64,000 nt of DNA. Origin: Streptomyces ruber. Lineage in GTDB: Bacteria > Actinomycetota > Actinomycetes > Streptomycetales > Streptomycetaceae. The notes below the pieces were generated by a model that searched no databases, was not told the origin of the DNA, and was given only the letters and a program-made list of their open reading frames with translations. Positions 17,360-24,469 of this stretch are shown here, piece by piece. Positions within the stretch are counted from its first letter, which is position 1; every line of letters begins with the position of its first letter. The position numbers and the translations under genes were made by a program. Location of the stretch: the NCBI RefSeq assembly GCF_014648075.1, contig NZ_BMQK01000017.1:102031-166030 (forward strand), read 5' to 3'.

Positions 17360-17547
17360 GCCGATCTCCCTCCCGCCCGACGGCCGAGCCGGCGCCGGAC
17401 ATCACCGGAATACGACCTGCCGCCCAGTTTGGCACCCACCACCGACAACGCCGGGTCCCCGCTGTGCCCGCGACCGCGCCCCGCTCCGGTGACCGAGACC
17501 ACGCACCCCCGCCCGGCAACGACGGAAAACCGCTTGCTACCCCCGGT

Positions 17548-17553
17548 TAGACT
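17548..17553 (+). promoter_or_regulatory. Possible -10 element (TAGACT) for the ABC-F leader
   Basis: TAGACT lies six bases before the ATG at 17560, the spacing expected of a leaderless transcript. No good -35 is visible at 17 bases: the sequence there is GAAAAC, preceded by GG. This is a weak, inferred element. Confidence 0.35.
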
Positions 17554-17559
17554 TGGCCC

Positions 17560-17583
17560 ATGGCCGTTCTCCTCGCGCATTAG
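17560..17583 (+). CDS. Putative 7-residue leader peptide (MAVLLAH) upstream of ABC-F
   Basis: An ATG-initiated mini-frame of seven codons and a TAG, ending 61 bases before the ABC-F start. A 7-bp stem, GACGGCG (17583-17589) with CGCCGTC (17613-17619), begins at its stop codon. Leader peptides of this size drive ribosome-stalling attenuation upstream of several antibiotic-resistance ABC-F genes. Whether this one is translated is unknown; it lacks a Shine-Dalgarno and would have to be leaderless. Confidence 0.35.
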   Translation: MAVLLAH

Positions 17584-17644
17584 ACGGCGTGTCCGCCCTC
17601 AGCCGCCCACCCCGCCGTCAACGACCCTGCCCGGGAGTCTGTCC

Positions 17645-19243
17645 GTGATCTCCGCCTCCGGTATCGAGCTGCGCGCCGGTGCCCGCATCCTCATCGAGAA
17701 CGCCACCTTCCGCGTCGCCAAGGGCGACCGCATCGGCCTGGTCGGCCGCAACGGCGCCGGCAAGACGACCCTGACCAAGGTCCTCGCGGGCGAGGGCATC
17801 CCCGCCGCGGGCACCGTCACCCGCTCCGGCGAGGTCGGCTACCTGCCGCAGGACCCGCGCACCGGCGACCTCGACGTGCTCGCCCGCGACCGCATCCTCT
17901 CCGCGCGCGGCCTGGACACCCTGCTCCGCAAGATGCGCGAGAACGAGCAGCGCATCGCCAACGGCCAGGGCGCCACCCGCGAGAAGGCGCTGAAGCAGTA
18001 CGAGCGCCAGGAGACCGAGTTCCTCACCAAGGGCGGGTACGCCGCCGAGGCCGAGGCCGCCACCATCGCCGCCGCGCTCAACCTGCCCGACCGGGTGCTC
18101 GGCCAGCCGCTGCACACCCTCTCCGGTGGTCAGCGCCGCCGCGTGGAGCTCGCCCGCATCCTGTTCTCCGACGCGGACACCCTGCTCCTCGACGAGCCGA
18201 CGAACCACCTCGACGCCGACTCGATCGTCTGGCTGCGCGACTACCTGAAGACCTACCGCGGCGGCTTCATCGTCATCTCCCACGACGTCGACCTGGTCGA
18301 GACGGTCGTCAACAAGGTGTTCTACCTGGACGCCAACCGCTCCCGGATCGACGTCTACAACATGGGCTGGAAGCTCTACCAGCAGCAGCGCGAGGCCGAC
18401 GAGAAGCGCCGCAAGCGCGAGCGGCAGAACGCCGAGAAGAAGGCCGCCGCGCTGAACGCGCAGGCCGACAAGATGCGCGCCAAGGCCACCAAGACGGTCG
18501 CCGCGCAGAACATGGCCCGCCGCGCCGAGCGCCTGCTCTCCGGCCTGGAGGAGGTCCGCCAGCAGGACAAGGTGGCCAAGCTGCGCTTCCCCGAGCCCGC
18601 GCCCTGCGGCAGGACGCCGCTGATGGCGGAGGGCCTGTCGAAGTCGTACGGCTCGCTGGAGATCTTCACCGATGTCGACCTGGCCGTCGACAAGGGCTCC
18701 CGCGTGGTCATCCTCGGCCTCAACGGCGCCGGCAAGACCACCCTGCTGCGGCTCCTCGGTGGCGTCGAGCAGCCCGACACCGGTGCCGTCGTCCCAGGTC
18801 ACGGCCTCAAGCTCGGCTACTACGCGCAGGAGCACGAGACCCTCGACCCGGACCGCACGGTGCTGGAGAACATGCGCTCGGCCGCACCCGACATGGACCT
18901 GGTCGAGGTCCGCAAGGTGCTCGGCTCGTTCCTGTTCTCCGGCGACGACGTCGACAAGCCGGCCGGTGTCCTCTCCGGCGGCGAGAAGACCCGGCTCGCC
19001 CTCGCCACGCTCGTCGTGTCCTCGGCCAACGTCCTGCTCCTCGACGAGCCGACCAACAACCTCGACCCGGCCAGCCGCGAGGAGATCCTCGGCGCGCTGC
19101 GCACCTACAAGGGAGCGGTCGTCCTGGTCACGCACGACGAGGGCGCCGTCGAGGCACTCCAGCCGGAGCGGATCATCCTGCTCCCGGACGGCATCGAGGA
19201 CCTCTGGGGCTCCGACTACGCGGATCTCGTCGCCCTCGCCTGA
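17645..19243 (+). CDS. ABC-F family ATPase (translation factor/resistance type)
   Basis: A soluble ATPase with two ABC domains and no membrane segments, expected to act on the ribosome. It has 532 residues from the GTG at 17645, preceded by GGGAG; the longer upstream frame is the shadow of another gene. Walker A motifs are GRNGAGKTT (about 34-42) and GLNGAGKTT (about 358). Signatures are TLSGGQRRRVELARILF and VLSGGEKTRLALATL, each followed by LLLDEPTNHLD or LLLDEPTNNLD. Between them lies the charged P-site-interaction linker (about 240-310, QQQREADEKRRKRERQ). Uup/EttA-like housekeeping function and antibiotic target protection cannot be told apart from sequence alone. A strong terminator follows. 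Confidence 0.93.
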   Translation: MISASGIELRAGARILIENATFRVAKGDRIGLVGRNGAGKTTLTKVLAGEGIPAAGTVTRSGEVGYLPQDPRTGDLDVLARDRILSARGLDTLLRKMRENEQRIANGQGATREKALKQYERQETEFLTKGGYAAEAEAATIAAALNLPDRVLGQPLHTLSGGQRRRVELARILFSDADTLLLDEPTNHLDADSIVWLRDYLKTYRGGFIVISHDVDLVETVVNKVFYLDANRSRIDVYNMGWKLYQQQREADEKRRKRERQNAEKKAAALNAQADKMRAKATKTVAAQNMARRAERLLSGLEEVRQQDKVAKLRFPEPAPCGRTPLMAEGLSKSYGSLEIFTDVDLAVDKGSRVVILGLNGAGKTTLLRLLGGVEQPDTGAVVPGHGLKLGYYAQEHETLDPDRTVLENMRSAAPDMDLVEVRKVLGSFLFSGDDVDKPAGVLSGGEKTRLALATLVVSSANVLLLDEPTNNLDPASREEILGALRTYKGAVVLVTHDEGAVEALQPERIILLPDGIEDLWGSDYADLVALA

Positions 19244-19273
19244 GCACCGTGATGAGCACCGTCATACGCGCTT

Positions 19274-19341
19274 GATCGAATGAATGATCCACTGTGTATG
19301 GATCATTCGGCCGATCCGTGATCCATCATCTGTGTGAGATC
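19274..19341. promoter_or_regulatory. Cluster of six GATC sites with nested inverted repeats
   Basis: GATC occurs at 19274, 19286, 19301, 19313, 19320 and 19338, six times in 68 bases, against an expectation well below one. GAATGATCCA (19282-19291) and TGGATCATTC (19299-19308) form a perfect 10-bp inverted repeat. ATGGATCA (19298-19305) and TGATCCAT (19319-19326) form another that competes with it. The next rightward gene encodes a Gbn-like GATC-binding protein, so autoregulatory binding is likely. Confidence 0.6.
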
Positions 19342-19375
19342 TCCTCGTACCGGGGTGTGTTCACCATCGATTTCA

Positions 19376-19408
19376 CGGCCGGGCCCCCTCGCACCGGGGG
19401 CCCGGCCG
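19376..19408 (+). terminator. Strong terminator after ABC-F
   Basis: A perfect 13-bp stem, CGGCCGGGCCCCC (19376-19388) with its complement (19396-19408), and a 7-base loop. It lies about 130 bases after the ABC-F stop, downstream of the GATC cluster, and insulates gbn. Confidence 0.75.
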
Positions 19409-19610
19409 TCGCGCGTCTCTGACCTGCTAATTCTCCGGGAAGTCCGTTCGGTCGTACGGATATCCTCGCGCGGAATCTCACGTTCCACTCGTGGGTATGC
19501 GCTCCCGTCGTCACAACCTTGTCTCACGGACCTTGCCGAATGGGTGGCCATCGGGCCCGGGAGGGGTGATCATGAGGAGACCAGAGCGCACTTCCCATGA
19601 GGAGGCACGG

Positions 19611-19832
19611 GTGGCCGAGACTCTGAAGAAGGGCAGCCGGGTGACCGGCGCCGCGCGCGACAAGCTCGCGGCAGACCTGAAGAAGAAGTACGACTCCGGT
19701 GCGAGCATCCGGGCACTGGCCGAGGAAACCGGCCGCTCGTATGGCTTCGTCCACCGGATGCTCAGTGAGTCGGGCGTCACGCTGCGGGGACGCGGCGGGG
19801 CGACGCGGGGCAAGAAGGCCCAGTCGGCCTGA
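19611..19832 (+). CDS. gbn: Small HTH nucleoid-associated protein, Gbn-like
   Basis: A 73-residue basic protein with one helix-turn-helix (AADLKKKYDSGASIRALAEETGRSYGFVHRML in outline) and a Gly/Arg/Lys tail. The GTG at 19611 is chosen for the ideal GGAGG eight bases upstream; an upstream ATG at 19572 would add 13 residues. It closely resembles my recollection of S. coelicolor SCO1839 (Gbn), a nucleoid-associated protein that binds GATC-containing sites and affects sporulation and antibiotic production. Its own upstream region carries six GATC sites, plus one at 19568. It is probably a global chromatin-level regulator; the identification rests on size, HTH sequence and neighbourhood. Confidence 0.85.
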   Translation: MAETLKKGSRVTGAARDKLAADLKKKYDSGASIRALAEETGRSYGFVHRMLSESGVTLRGRGGATRGKKAQSA

Positions 19833-20003
19833 CACCGGGCGGCCCCTCGTTCTCGACGGTGGCCACCCGGTCGGCCTTCCCTCCGATCCCTTGAGGGACC
19901 CGGGGGACCAACGGGCCGACCGGGTGGTTACTGTGCAGTCACTTACGGACGTCGGCGCGTGTGACGTACGGCGTCCCTCGACCGCACCCACCGGAGGCGC
20001 CCC

Positions 20004-20807
20004 ATGGCCACGCCCGACAAGGACCTCGCTCCCCTTCTCGACCGGAACGGCGTACGGCTCACCGTCGACGACGCGCTCGCCACGGTGACCCTGACCAACC
20101 CCGCCAAGCGCAACGCCCAGAGCCCCGCCCTGTGGCACACGCTCGTCGAGGCCGGCCGGGTGCTGCCGGGTTCCGTCCGGGTGGTCGTCCTGCGTGCCGA
20201 GGGCAAGTCGTTCTCGGCGGGGCTCGACCGGCAGATGCTCACACCGGAGGGCATCGAGGGCCAGACCTCGTTCGCCGACCTCGCGCGCGGCGGCGACGCC
20301 GAGGCCGACGCGGTCATCGCCGGGTTCCAGGAGGCGTTCACCTGGTGGCGGCGCAGCGACATAGTCTCCGTCGCGGCCGTGCAGGGGCATGCCATCGGCG
20401 CCGGCTTCCAGCTCGCGCTCGCCTGCGACCTGCGCGTCGTCGCGGACGACGTGCAGTTCGCCATGCGCGAGACCTCCCTCGGCCTCGTCCCCGACCTGAC
20501 GGGTACGCACCCCCTGGTACGTCTCGTGGGGTACGCGCGAGCCCTGGAGATCTGCCTCACCGGGCGCTTCGTCCACGCGGAGGAGGCGGTGAGCTGCGGC
20601 CTAGCCAACCTCGCCGTGCCCGCCGACCGGCTCGACGACACCGTGCGGGACCTGACCGCCGCCGTGCTGGCCGCGCCGCGGAACGCCGTGATCGAGACCA
20701 AGGCCCTGCTGCTCGGCGCGCAGGAGCGGACGCACGAGGAGCAGCGTGCCGCGGAGCGGGCCGCGCAGACCCGGCGGCTGCGGGACCTGACGGGTCTCGG
20801 CGAGTAG
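20004..20807 (+). CDS. Enoyl-CoA hydratase/isomerase family protein
   Basis: A crotonase-fold enzyme of 267 residues acting on a CoA thioester. The oxyanion-hole regions are visible as RAEGKSFSAGLDRQML and VQGHAIGAGFQLALACDLRVVADD. The segment normally holding the second catalytic Glu reads MRETSLGLVPDLTGTHPLVRLVG, with Asp in the position where hydratases often have Glu, so isomerase or another crotonase activity is possible. The ATG follows the GGAGG of CCGGAGGCGCCCC. The first 15 residues precede the fold. It is monocistronic, convergent with the next leftward gene. Confidence 0.87.
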   Translation: MATPDKDLAPLLDRNGVRLTVDDALATVTLTNPAKRNAQSPALWHTLVEAGRVLPGSVRVVVLRAEGKSFSAGLDRQMLTPEGIEGQTSFADLARGGDAEADAVIAGFQEAFTWWRRSDIVSVAAVQGHAIGAGFQLALACDLRVVADDVQFAMRETSLGLVPDLTGTHPLVRLVGYARALEICLTGRFVHAEEAVSCGLANLAVPADRLDDTVRDLTAAVLAAPRNAVIETKALLLGAQERTHEEQRAAERAAQTRRLRDLTGLGE

Positions 20808-20843
20808 CGGACCGCGCCCGCGACCCGGCGGCGGGGCGCGCGC

Positions 20844-21785
20844 TCAGCCTGCCGCCGGGTCCACCGCCGTCACCAGCACGGCCACCGACGGCCGGTCCGG
20901 CAGCGCCTCGCCCGCCGCCGTGCGCACCGCGCGTGCCACCTCCAGCGTCCGCCGGGCCGATGTGACCGCGAGCTCCACGCGGACGTGCCGGTGCGGCAGC
21001 GCGGGACCGGTCCCCGTCCCGGCGCCCGTACCGATGCGGATCGCGCGGGCGGGCATGCCCAGGACACCGGTCAGCCGGGTCACGCCCGGAACGCCCAGCA
21101 CGGCGGCGGCCACACGGGCCTCCTCGTCGTCGCCGGGCACGCGCGGTGCGTTCCCCTGCGGTTCGGTCTCGTCGGCCGGAGCGGGCCCCTTCTCGGCGGA
21201 ATCGGGCCCGTTCCCGGTCGACTCCGGTCCGCTTTCGACCGAATGGGGGATGCTTTCGGCCGACTGATACGCGTACCTGCTCCCGGACGGCTCGGTGCCG
21301 TCCGGATCGCCCTCGGGCACCGTGTCCAGCAGTCCTGTCACCCGCAGGTCCACCTCGGTCACCGTCAGGCCGAGGCGCTCCGCCGCGGCCTGTGCCAGCG
21401 CCGTCCGCAGCCGGGACGCCGCCGCCGGGAGCGGCTCGGCGGCCGGGGCCAGCGGGCCCGCCACCGCCCGGAACTCCGCGTCGACCCGCAGCGGCCCCGG
21501 TGGCAGCGCGCTCGGCGGCGGCGGTACGGCGGGGTCGTACGGCTGGTCCGGGCGGGCCGGCGAGAGCCGCAGCCGGCCGAGGCGCACCCCGCGCACCTGG
21601 GCGGCCGCGTCGCGCAGCACCGGGCCGGCCGCCTGCTCCGTGATCCACGCGCCGTCGCGGGGCCCGCCCAGCGGGAGCACCCTGCCCAGGGCGAGCCGGC
21701 GTCGTACCTCGTTCAGGTCCATGCGCGCCGCCCTGCCCGAATGCGCCGCGTCCCGTTCCGTCCCAGCCCGCTCGTCCGGCGTCAT
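20844..21785 (-). CDS. Asp23-cluster-linked protein (nucleopolyhedrovirus P10 family label)
   Basis: An unusual Pro/Ala-rich protein of up to 313 residues from the ATG at 21785. The ATG at 21722 (MDLNEVRRRLALGRVLPL, 292 residues) is an alternative start, and neither has ideal spacing to a ribosome-binding site. Databases label similar Streptomyces proteins nucleopolyhedrovirus P10 family, which says little about function. The C-terminal 90 residues (VAAAVLGVPGVTRLTGVLG..., HVRVELAVTSARRTLEVARAVRTAAGEAL) look like an Asp23-type domain. The middle is a repetitive Glu/Ser/Pro stretch (PHSVESGPESTGNGPDSAEK). It is divergent from the Asp23/AmaP operon and probably belongs to the same envelope-stress system. 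Confidence 0.72.
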   Translation of the reverse strand: MTPDERAGTERDAAHSGRAARMDLNEVRRRLALGRVLPLGGPRDGAWITEQAAGPVLRDAAAQVRGVRLGRLRLSPARPDQPYDPAVPPPPSALPPGPLRVDAEFRAVAGPLAPAAEPLPAAASRLRTALAQAAAERLGLTVTEVDLRVTGLLDTVPEGDPDGTEPSGSRYAYQSAESIPHSVESGPESTGNGPDSAEKGPAPADETEPQGNAPRVPGDDEEARVAAAVLGVPGVTRLTGVLGMPARAIRIGTGAGTGTGPALPHRHVRVELAVTSARRTLEVARAVRTAAGEALPDRPSVAVLVTAVDPAAG

Positions 21786-21871
21786 TCCTCCAGCCTGCCG
21801 CATACCCGGCGCGCCGACAGGCGTCCGCACTTAATGTGGGCGGAAGAGGACGACCGGAAGGGACGTGCGCC

Positions 21872-22363
21872 ATGACGGACATGACGGAGCGGAACCGGAC
21901 GGGGAAGGCCGAGGGCGATCAGACGGCGGAGCTCTCCACGGGCCGCCGGGGTGCCCGGCGGGGCGGCGGCGACCCCGGCACCCGGGGGCGCACCACCATC
22001 GCCGACGGGGTCGTCGAGAAGATCGCCGGGCTCGCCGCGCGGGACGTGGTCGGTGTGCACGCCATGGGCAGCGGGCTGTCACGGACCTTCGGCGCCGTGC
22101 GCGACCGGGTGCCCGGTGGTTCGAAGGCCGTCACACGCGGTGTGAAGGCCGAGGTCGGCGAGGTGCAGACCGCGCTCGACCTGGAGATCGTCGTCGAGTA
22201 CGGCATGGCCATCGCGGACGTGGCCCGCGCCGTCCGGGAGAACGTCGTCGCCGCCGTCGAACGCATGACGGGACTGGAGGTCGTCGAGGTCAACATCGCC
22301 GTCAGCGACGTGAAGCTGCCCGACGAGGAGGAACAGGAGGAGCCGGAGCCCCGGCTGCAGTAG
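21872..22363 (+). CDS. Asp23/Gls24 family envelope stress protein
   Basis: A 163-residue protein, first gene of a five-gene rightward operon. The ATG at 21872 follows GGAAGGGACG. A disordered basic N-terminus (about 45 residues) precedes an Asp23 domain: TTIADGVVEKIAGLAARDVVGV, then VKAEVGEVQTALDLEIVVEYGMAIADVARAVRENVVAAVERMTGLEVVEVNIAVSDV in outline. The tail is Glu-rich. In Firmicutes Asp23 proteins are tethered under the membrane by AmaP and respond to cell-wall stress; an AmaP-like protein is the last gene of this operon. Confidence 0.92.
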   Translation: MTDMTERNRTGKAEGDQTAELSTGRRGARRGGGDPGTRGRTTIADGVVEKIAGLAARDVVGVHAMGSGLSRTFGAVRDRVPGGSKAVTRGVKAEVGEVQTALDLEIVVEYGMAIADVARAVRENVVAAVERMTGLEVVEVNIAVSDVKLPDEEEQEEPEPRLQ

Positions 22364-22423
22364 CCCGGTCGGGCCCTCGGACCGCCGGGACGAACGGAAC
22401 CGAACCGCTGAGGAGCGCACAGC

Positions 22424-22609
22424 ATGAACATGGCCGTGGTCGGCATGATCGCCGGAATGGTGCTGGGTTTCGCCGGGTACTTCGGCGGCTTCGGTGCCTT
22501 CCTGCTGGTGGCCGCGCTGGGCGCGGTCGGCTTCGGCGTCGGCCGGTACCTGGAGGGGGACCTGGACGTCGCCGACTTCTTCCGGACGCGTGACGACCGC
22601 CGGCGGTGA
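22424..22609 (+). CDS. Small membrane protein in Asp23/AmaP operon (DUF2273-like)
   Basis: A 61-residue protein with a glycine-rich hydrophobic hairpin (residues 3-44: VVGMIAGMVLGFAGYFGG, then FGAFLLVAALGAVGFGVG) and a short charged C-terminus ending DDRRR. Size, topology and Asp23 context match DUF2273-type proteins that accompany Asp23 in other bacteria. ATG start with GAGG upstream. The stop overlaps the next start (GTGA), so translation is coupled. It may help recruit Asp23 proteins to the membrane, which is inference from context. Confidence 0.82.
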   Translation: MNMAVVGMIAGMVLGFAGYFGGFGAFLLVAALGAVGFGVGRYLEGDLDVADFFRTRDDRRR

Positions 22610-23070
22610 CACCGATGAGCGGTGACCGCACCGACGGCGACCAGGGGGACCGTTCCGGGCTTGCCGCCGGGGACCGGCCGCAGCCGGTGCTCCCCGTCGT
22701 CGCTCCGGCCGAACGGGGTGCCACCCGGATCGCCGAGCGGGTCGTCGCGAAGATCGCCGCGCAGGCGGCGCGCGAGGCACTGGGCTCCCTGCCGCCGGAG
22801 GCCGCGCCGCCGCACGCCGGCGTGGACGTCCGCCCGCGCGCTCCCGCCCCCGCCGTCGCGGGGGAGGTCCCCTCCGCGGCCGTCCACGTCCGTGTCGGCC
22901 TCGAACTCGACTACCCCACCGACATCGGCGGCCGGTGCGCCGCCGTGCGTCGCAGGGTGACCGAGCGGGTCGAGGAGCTGGCGGGGATGACGGTGCCGGA
23001 GGTGGCCGTCCGGGTGGAGCGGCTGCACCCGGCGCACCCGACCGGCGCGGCGCACGGGAGGATCCGATGA
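22606..23070 (+). CDS. Second Asp23/Gls24-like protein
   Basis: A 154-residue paralogue of the first gene, from the GTG at 22606 that overlaps the preceding stop (an ATG at 22615 is an alternative). It has a disordered Asp/Gly-rich N-terminus, then GATRIAERVVAKIAAQAAREAL, a Pro/Ala-rich insertion, and the second half VHVRVGLELDYPTDIGGRCAAVRRRVTERVEELAGMTVPEVAVRVERL in outline. The missing APGV-type turn and the Pro-rich insertion make it a divergent copy. Its stop overlaps the next start (ATGA). Confidence 0.83.
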   Translation: MTPMSGDRTDGDQGDRSGLAAGDRPQPVLPVVAPAERGATRIAERVVAKIAAQAAREALGSLPPEAAPPHAGVDVRPRAPAPAVAGEVPSAAVHVRVGLELDYPTDIGGRCAAVRRRVTERVEELAGMTVPEVAVRVERLHPAHPTGAAHGRIR

Positions 23071-23834
23071 GCGAGCCCCGGGGCCCCGAGGACACCGACG
23101 GCACACGGCCGCCACCGGTCCTGGAGAAGGAGAACGAGCGGGAGAAGGAGAACAAAGGGGAGAGGGAGGACGAAAGGGAGAGGCAGGAGACGCCGGTCGG
23201 GGGTCCCGGACGGCTCGGGCACACCGGCCGGCCGGACTCCGCCGCCGGCCAGGAGCCGCCGCCCGGCCCCGACGACGGAGGACGTCAGCGGCGCTTCTGG
23301 TCCGCGCGCCGCGTCCCCGCCGGAGCGCTCGCCCTGCTGCTCCTCGCCGGTACCGGTCTCCTGCTGTACGACGTCGTCGCCGTCCGGGCCGGCCGGCCCG
23401 CGATGTGGTGGCGCCGGTCCCTCGCCCGTGAGCTCGCCGAACGGCCTCTCGACGACATCTGGGTGCTGACCGGCGCCGGGATCGCCGTGGCGCTCGGGCT
23501 GTGGCTGCTGCTCCTCGCGCTGACGCCCGGCCTGCGGGACGTGCTGCCGATGCGCCGCGTCCACCCCGACGTCCGGGCGGGGCTGCACCGGGACGCCGCC
23601 GCCCTGAACCTGCGCGACCGGGCCATGGAGGTGCCGGGCGTGCGGTCCGTACGGGTCCGGGTGCGGCGCCGCAAGGTCGACGTGCGGGCGGTCGCGCACT
23701 TCCGGGAGCCCGACGAGGTACGCGCCGACCTCGGCACCGTGCTCACCGACGGCGTCGGCCGGCTCGGACTCTCCCGGCCGCCCGCACCGGCCGTACGGGT
23801 GCGGCGACCGGGACGGAGGAACGCGGAGGGATGA
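23067..23834 (+). CDS. DUF6286-type membrane protein of the Asp23 cluster
   Basis: A 255-residue protein from the ATG at 23067. The first 75 residues are disordered and highly charged, with a repetitive Lys/Glu/Asn/Arg block (ENEREKENKGEREDERER). Two membrane segments follow, near 84-103 (ALALLLLAGTGLLLYDVV) and 130-150 (GAGIAVALGLWLLLLAL). The C-terminal cytoplasmic domain (LNLRDRAMEVPGVRSVRVRVRRRKVDVRAVA in outline) is Asp23-like. The layout mirrors AmaP. It overlaps both neighbours by four bases. The role is probably as a membrane-anchored partner of the Asp23 proteins; the number of the DUF is from memory. Confidence 0.78.
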   Translation: MSEPRGPEDTDGTRPPPVLEKENEREKENKGEREDERERQETPVGGPGRLGHTGRPDSAAGQEPPPGPDDGGRQRRFWSARRVPAGALALLLLAGTGLLLYDVVAVRAGRPAMWWRRSLARELAERPLDDIWVLTGAGIAVALGLWLLLLALTPGLRDVLPMRRVHPDVRAGLHRDAAALNLRDRAMEVPGVRSVRVRVRRRKVDVRAVAHFREPDEVRADLGTVLTDGVGRLGLSRPPAPAVRVRRPGRRNAEG

Positions 23835-24418
23835 GACAGGTGATCCGGATCGTCAACCGGCTGCTGCTGGGACTCGGCGGGCTGCTGCTCGTGGCGGCCG
23901 GCGGGTCGGTGCTCGCCGTCGGCCTCGGGGTGCGGCCGCCCGCATGGTGGGTGTACGACGGACGGCACGACGTGCTGCTCGGCGACACCGCGCGGACGCG
24001 CTGGCGGGACACCGGCTGGTGGTGGCCCGCCGTCATCGCCGTGCTCGCCGCGCTGGTGCTGCTCGCGCTGTGGTGGCTGGCCGCCGTGCTGCGGCGGCGC
24101 CGGCCCGGCGAGGTCCTCGTGGACACCGGGGACGGCGCCGGCGCCCTGCTGCACGGCCGGGCCCTGGAGGACGCCCTCGCCGGCGGGGCGGAACGGACGC
24201 CCGGCGTCGACCGCGCCCACGTACGGCTGACCGGACGGCGCCGCGCTCCCGGCGCGCGGATGCGGCTCCTGCTGCGGCCGCACGCGGACCCCGGCCGGGC
24301 GCTGCGCCTGCTCGCCGGGCGGACGCTCACCCAGGCCCGGGACTCGGCCGGGCTGGCCGCCCTGCCCGCCGAGGTACGGTTCCGGACGGCCGGGCACCGG
24401 GCGGAACGGGTGAGCTGA
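23831..24418 (+). CDS. amaP: AmaP-like alkaline-shock membrane anchor protein
   Basis: A 195-residue protein from the ATG at 23831, overlapping the previous stop. There are two membrane segments: residues 7-32 (VNRLLLGLGGLLLVAAGGSVLAV) and about 68-93 (WPAVIAVLAALVLLALWWLAAVL). A conserved-looking WW turn and a cytoplasmic C-terminal domain (GAERTPGVDRAHVRLTGRRR..., ARMRLLLRPHADPGRALRLL) follow. In Staphylococcus AmaP anchors Asp23; here it closes a cluster with two Asp23 paralogues. It is convergent with the SDR gene. Confidence 0.82.
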   Translation: MRQVIRIVNRLLLGLGGLLLVAAGGSVLAVGLGVRPPAWWVYDGRHDVLLGDTARTRWRDTGWWWPAVIAVLAALVLLALWWLAAVLRRRRPGEVLVDTGDGAGALLHGRALEDALAGGAERTPGVDRAHVRLTGRRRAPGARMRLLLRPHADPGRALRLLAGRTLTQARDSAGLAALPAEVRFRTAGHRAERVS

Positions 24419-24469
24419 GCACCGTACGGAAGTCGGGCCGGAAGGAGCCCGGAAGCCGGGCGGAGGGGC

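Noticed and set aside
17524..17548. SigR-type promoter (GGAAA ... GTT) before the ABC-F leader
   Set aside because: The first element lacks the final T and the spacing is 17 rather than 18; too weak to claim.
20844..21785. Viral origin suggested by the P10 family label
   Set aside because: Codon usage and context are native Streptomyces, and the C-terminus looks Asp23-like; the label appears to be a database artefact.
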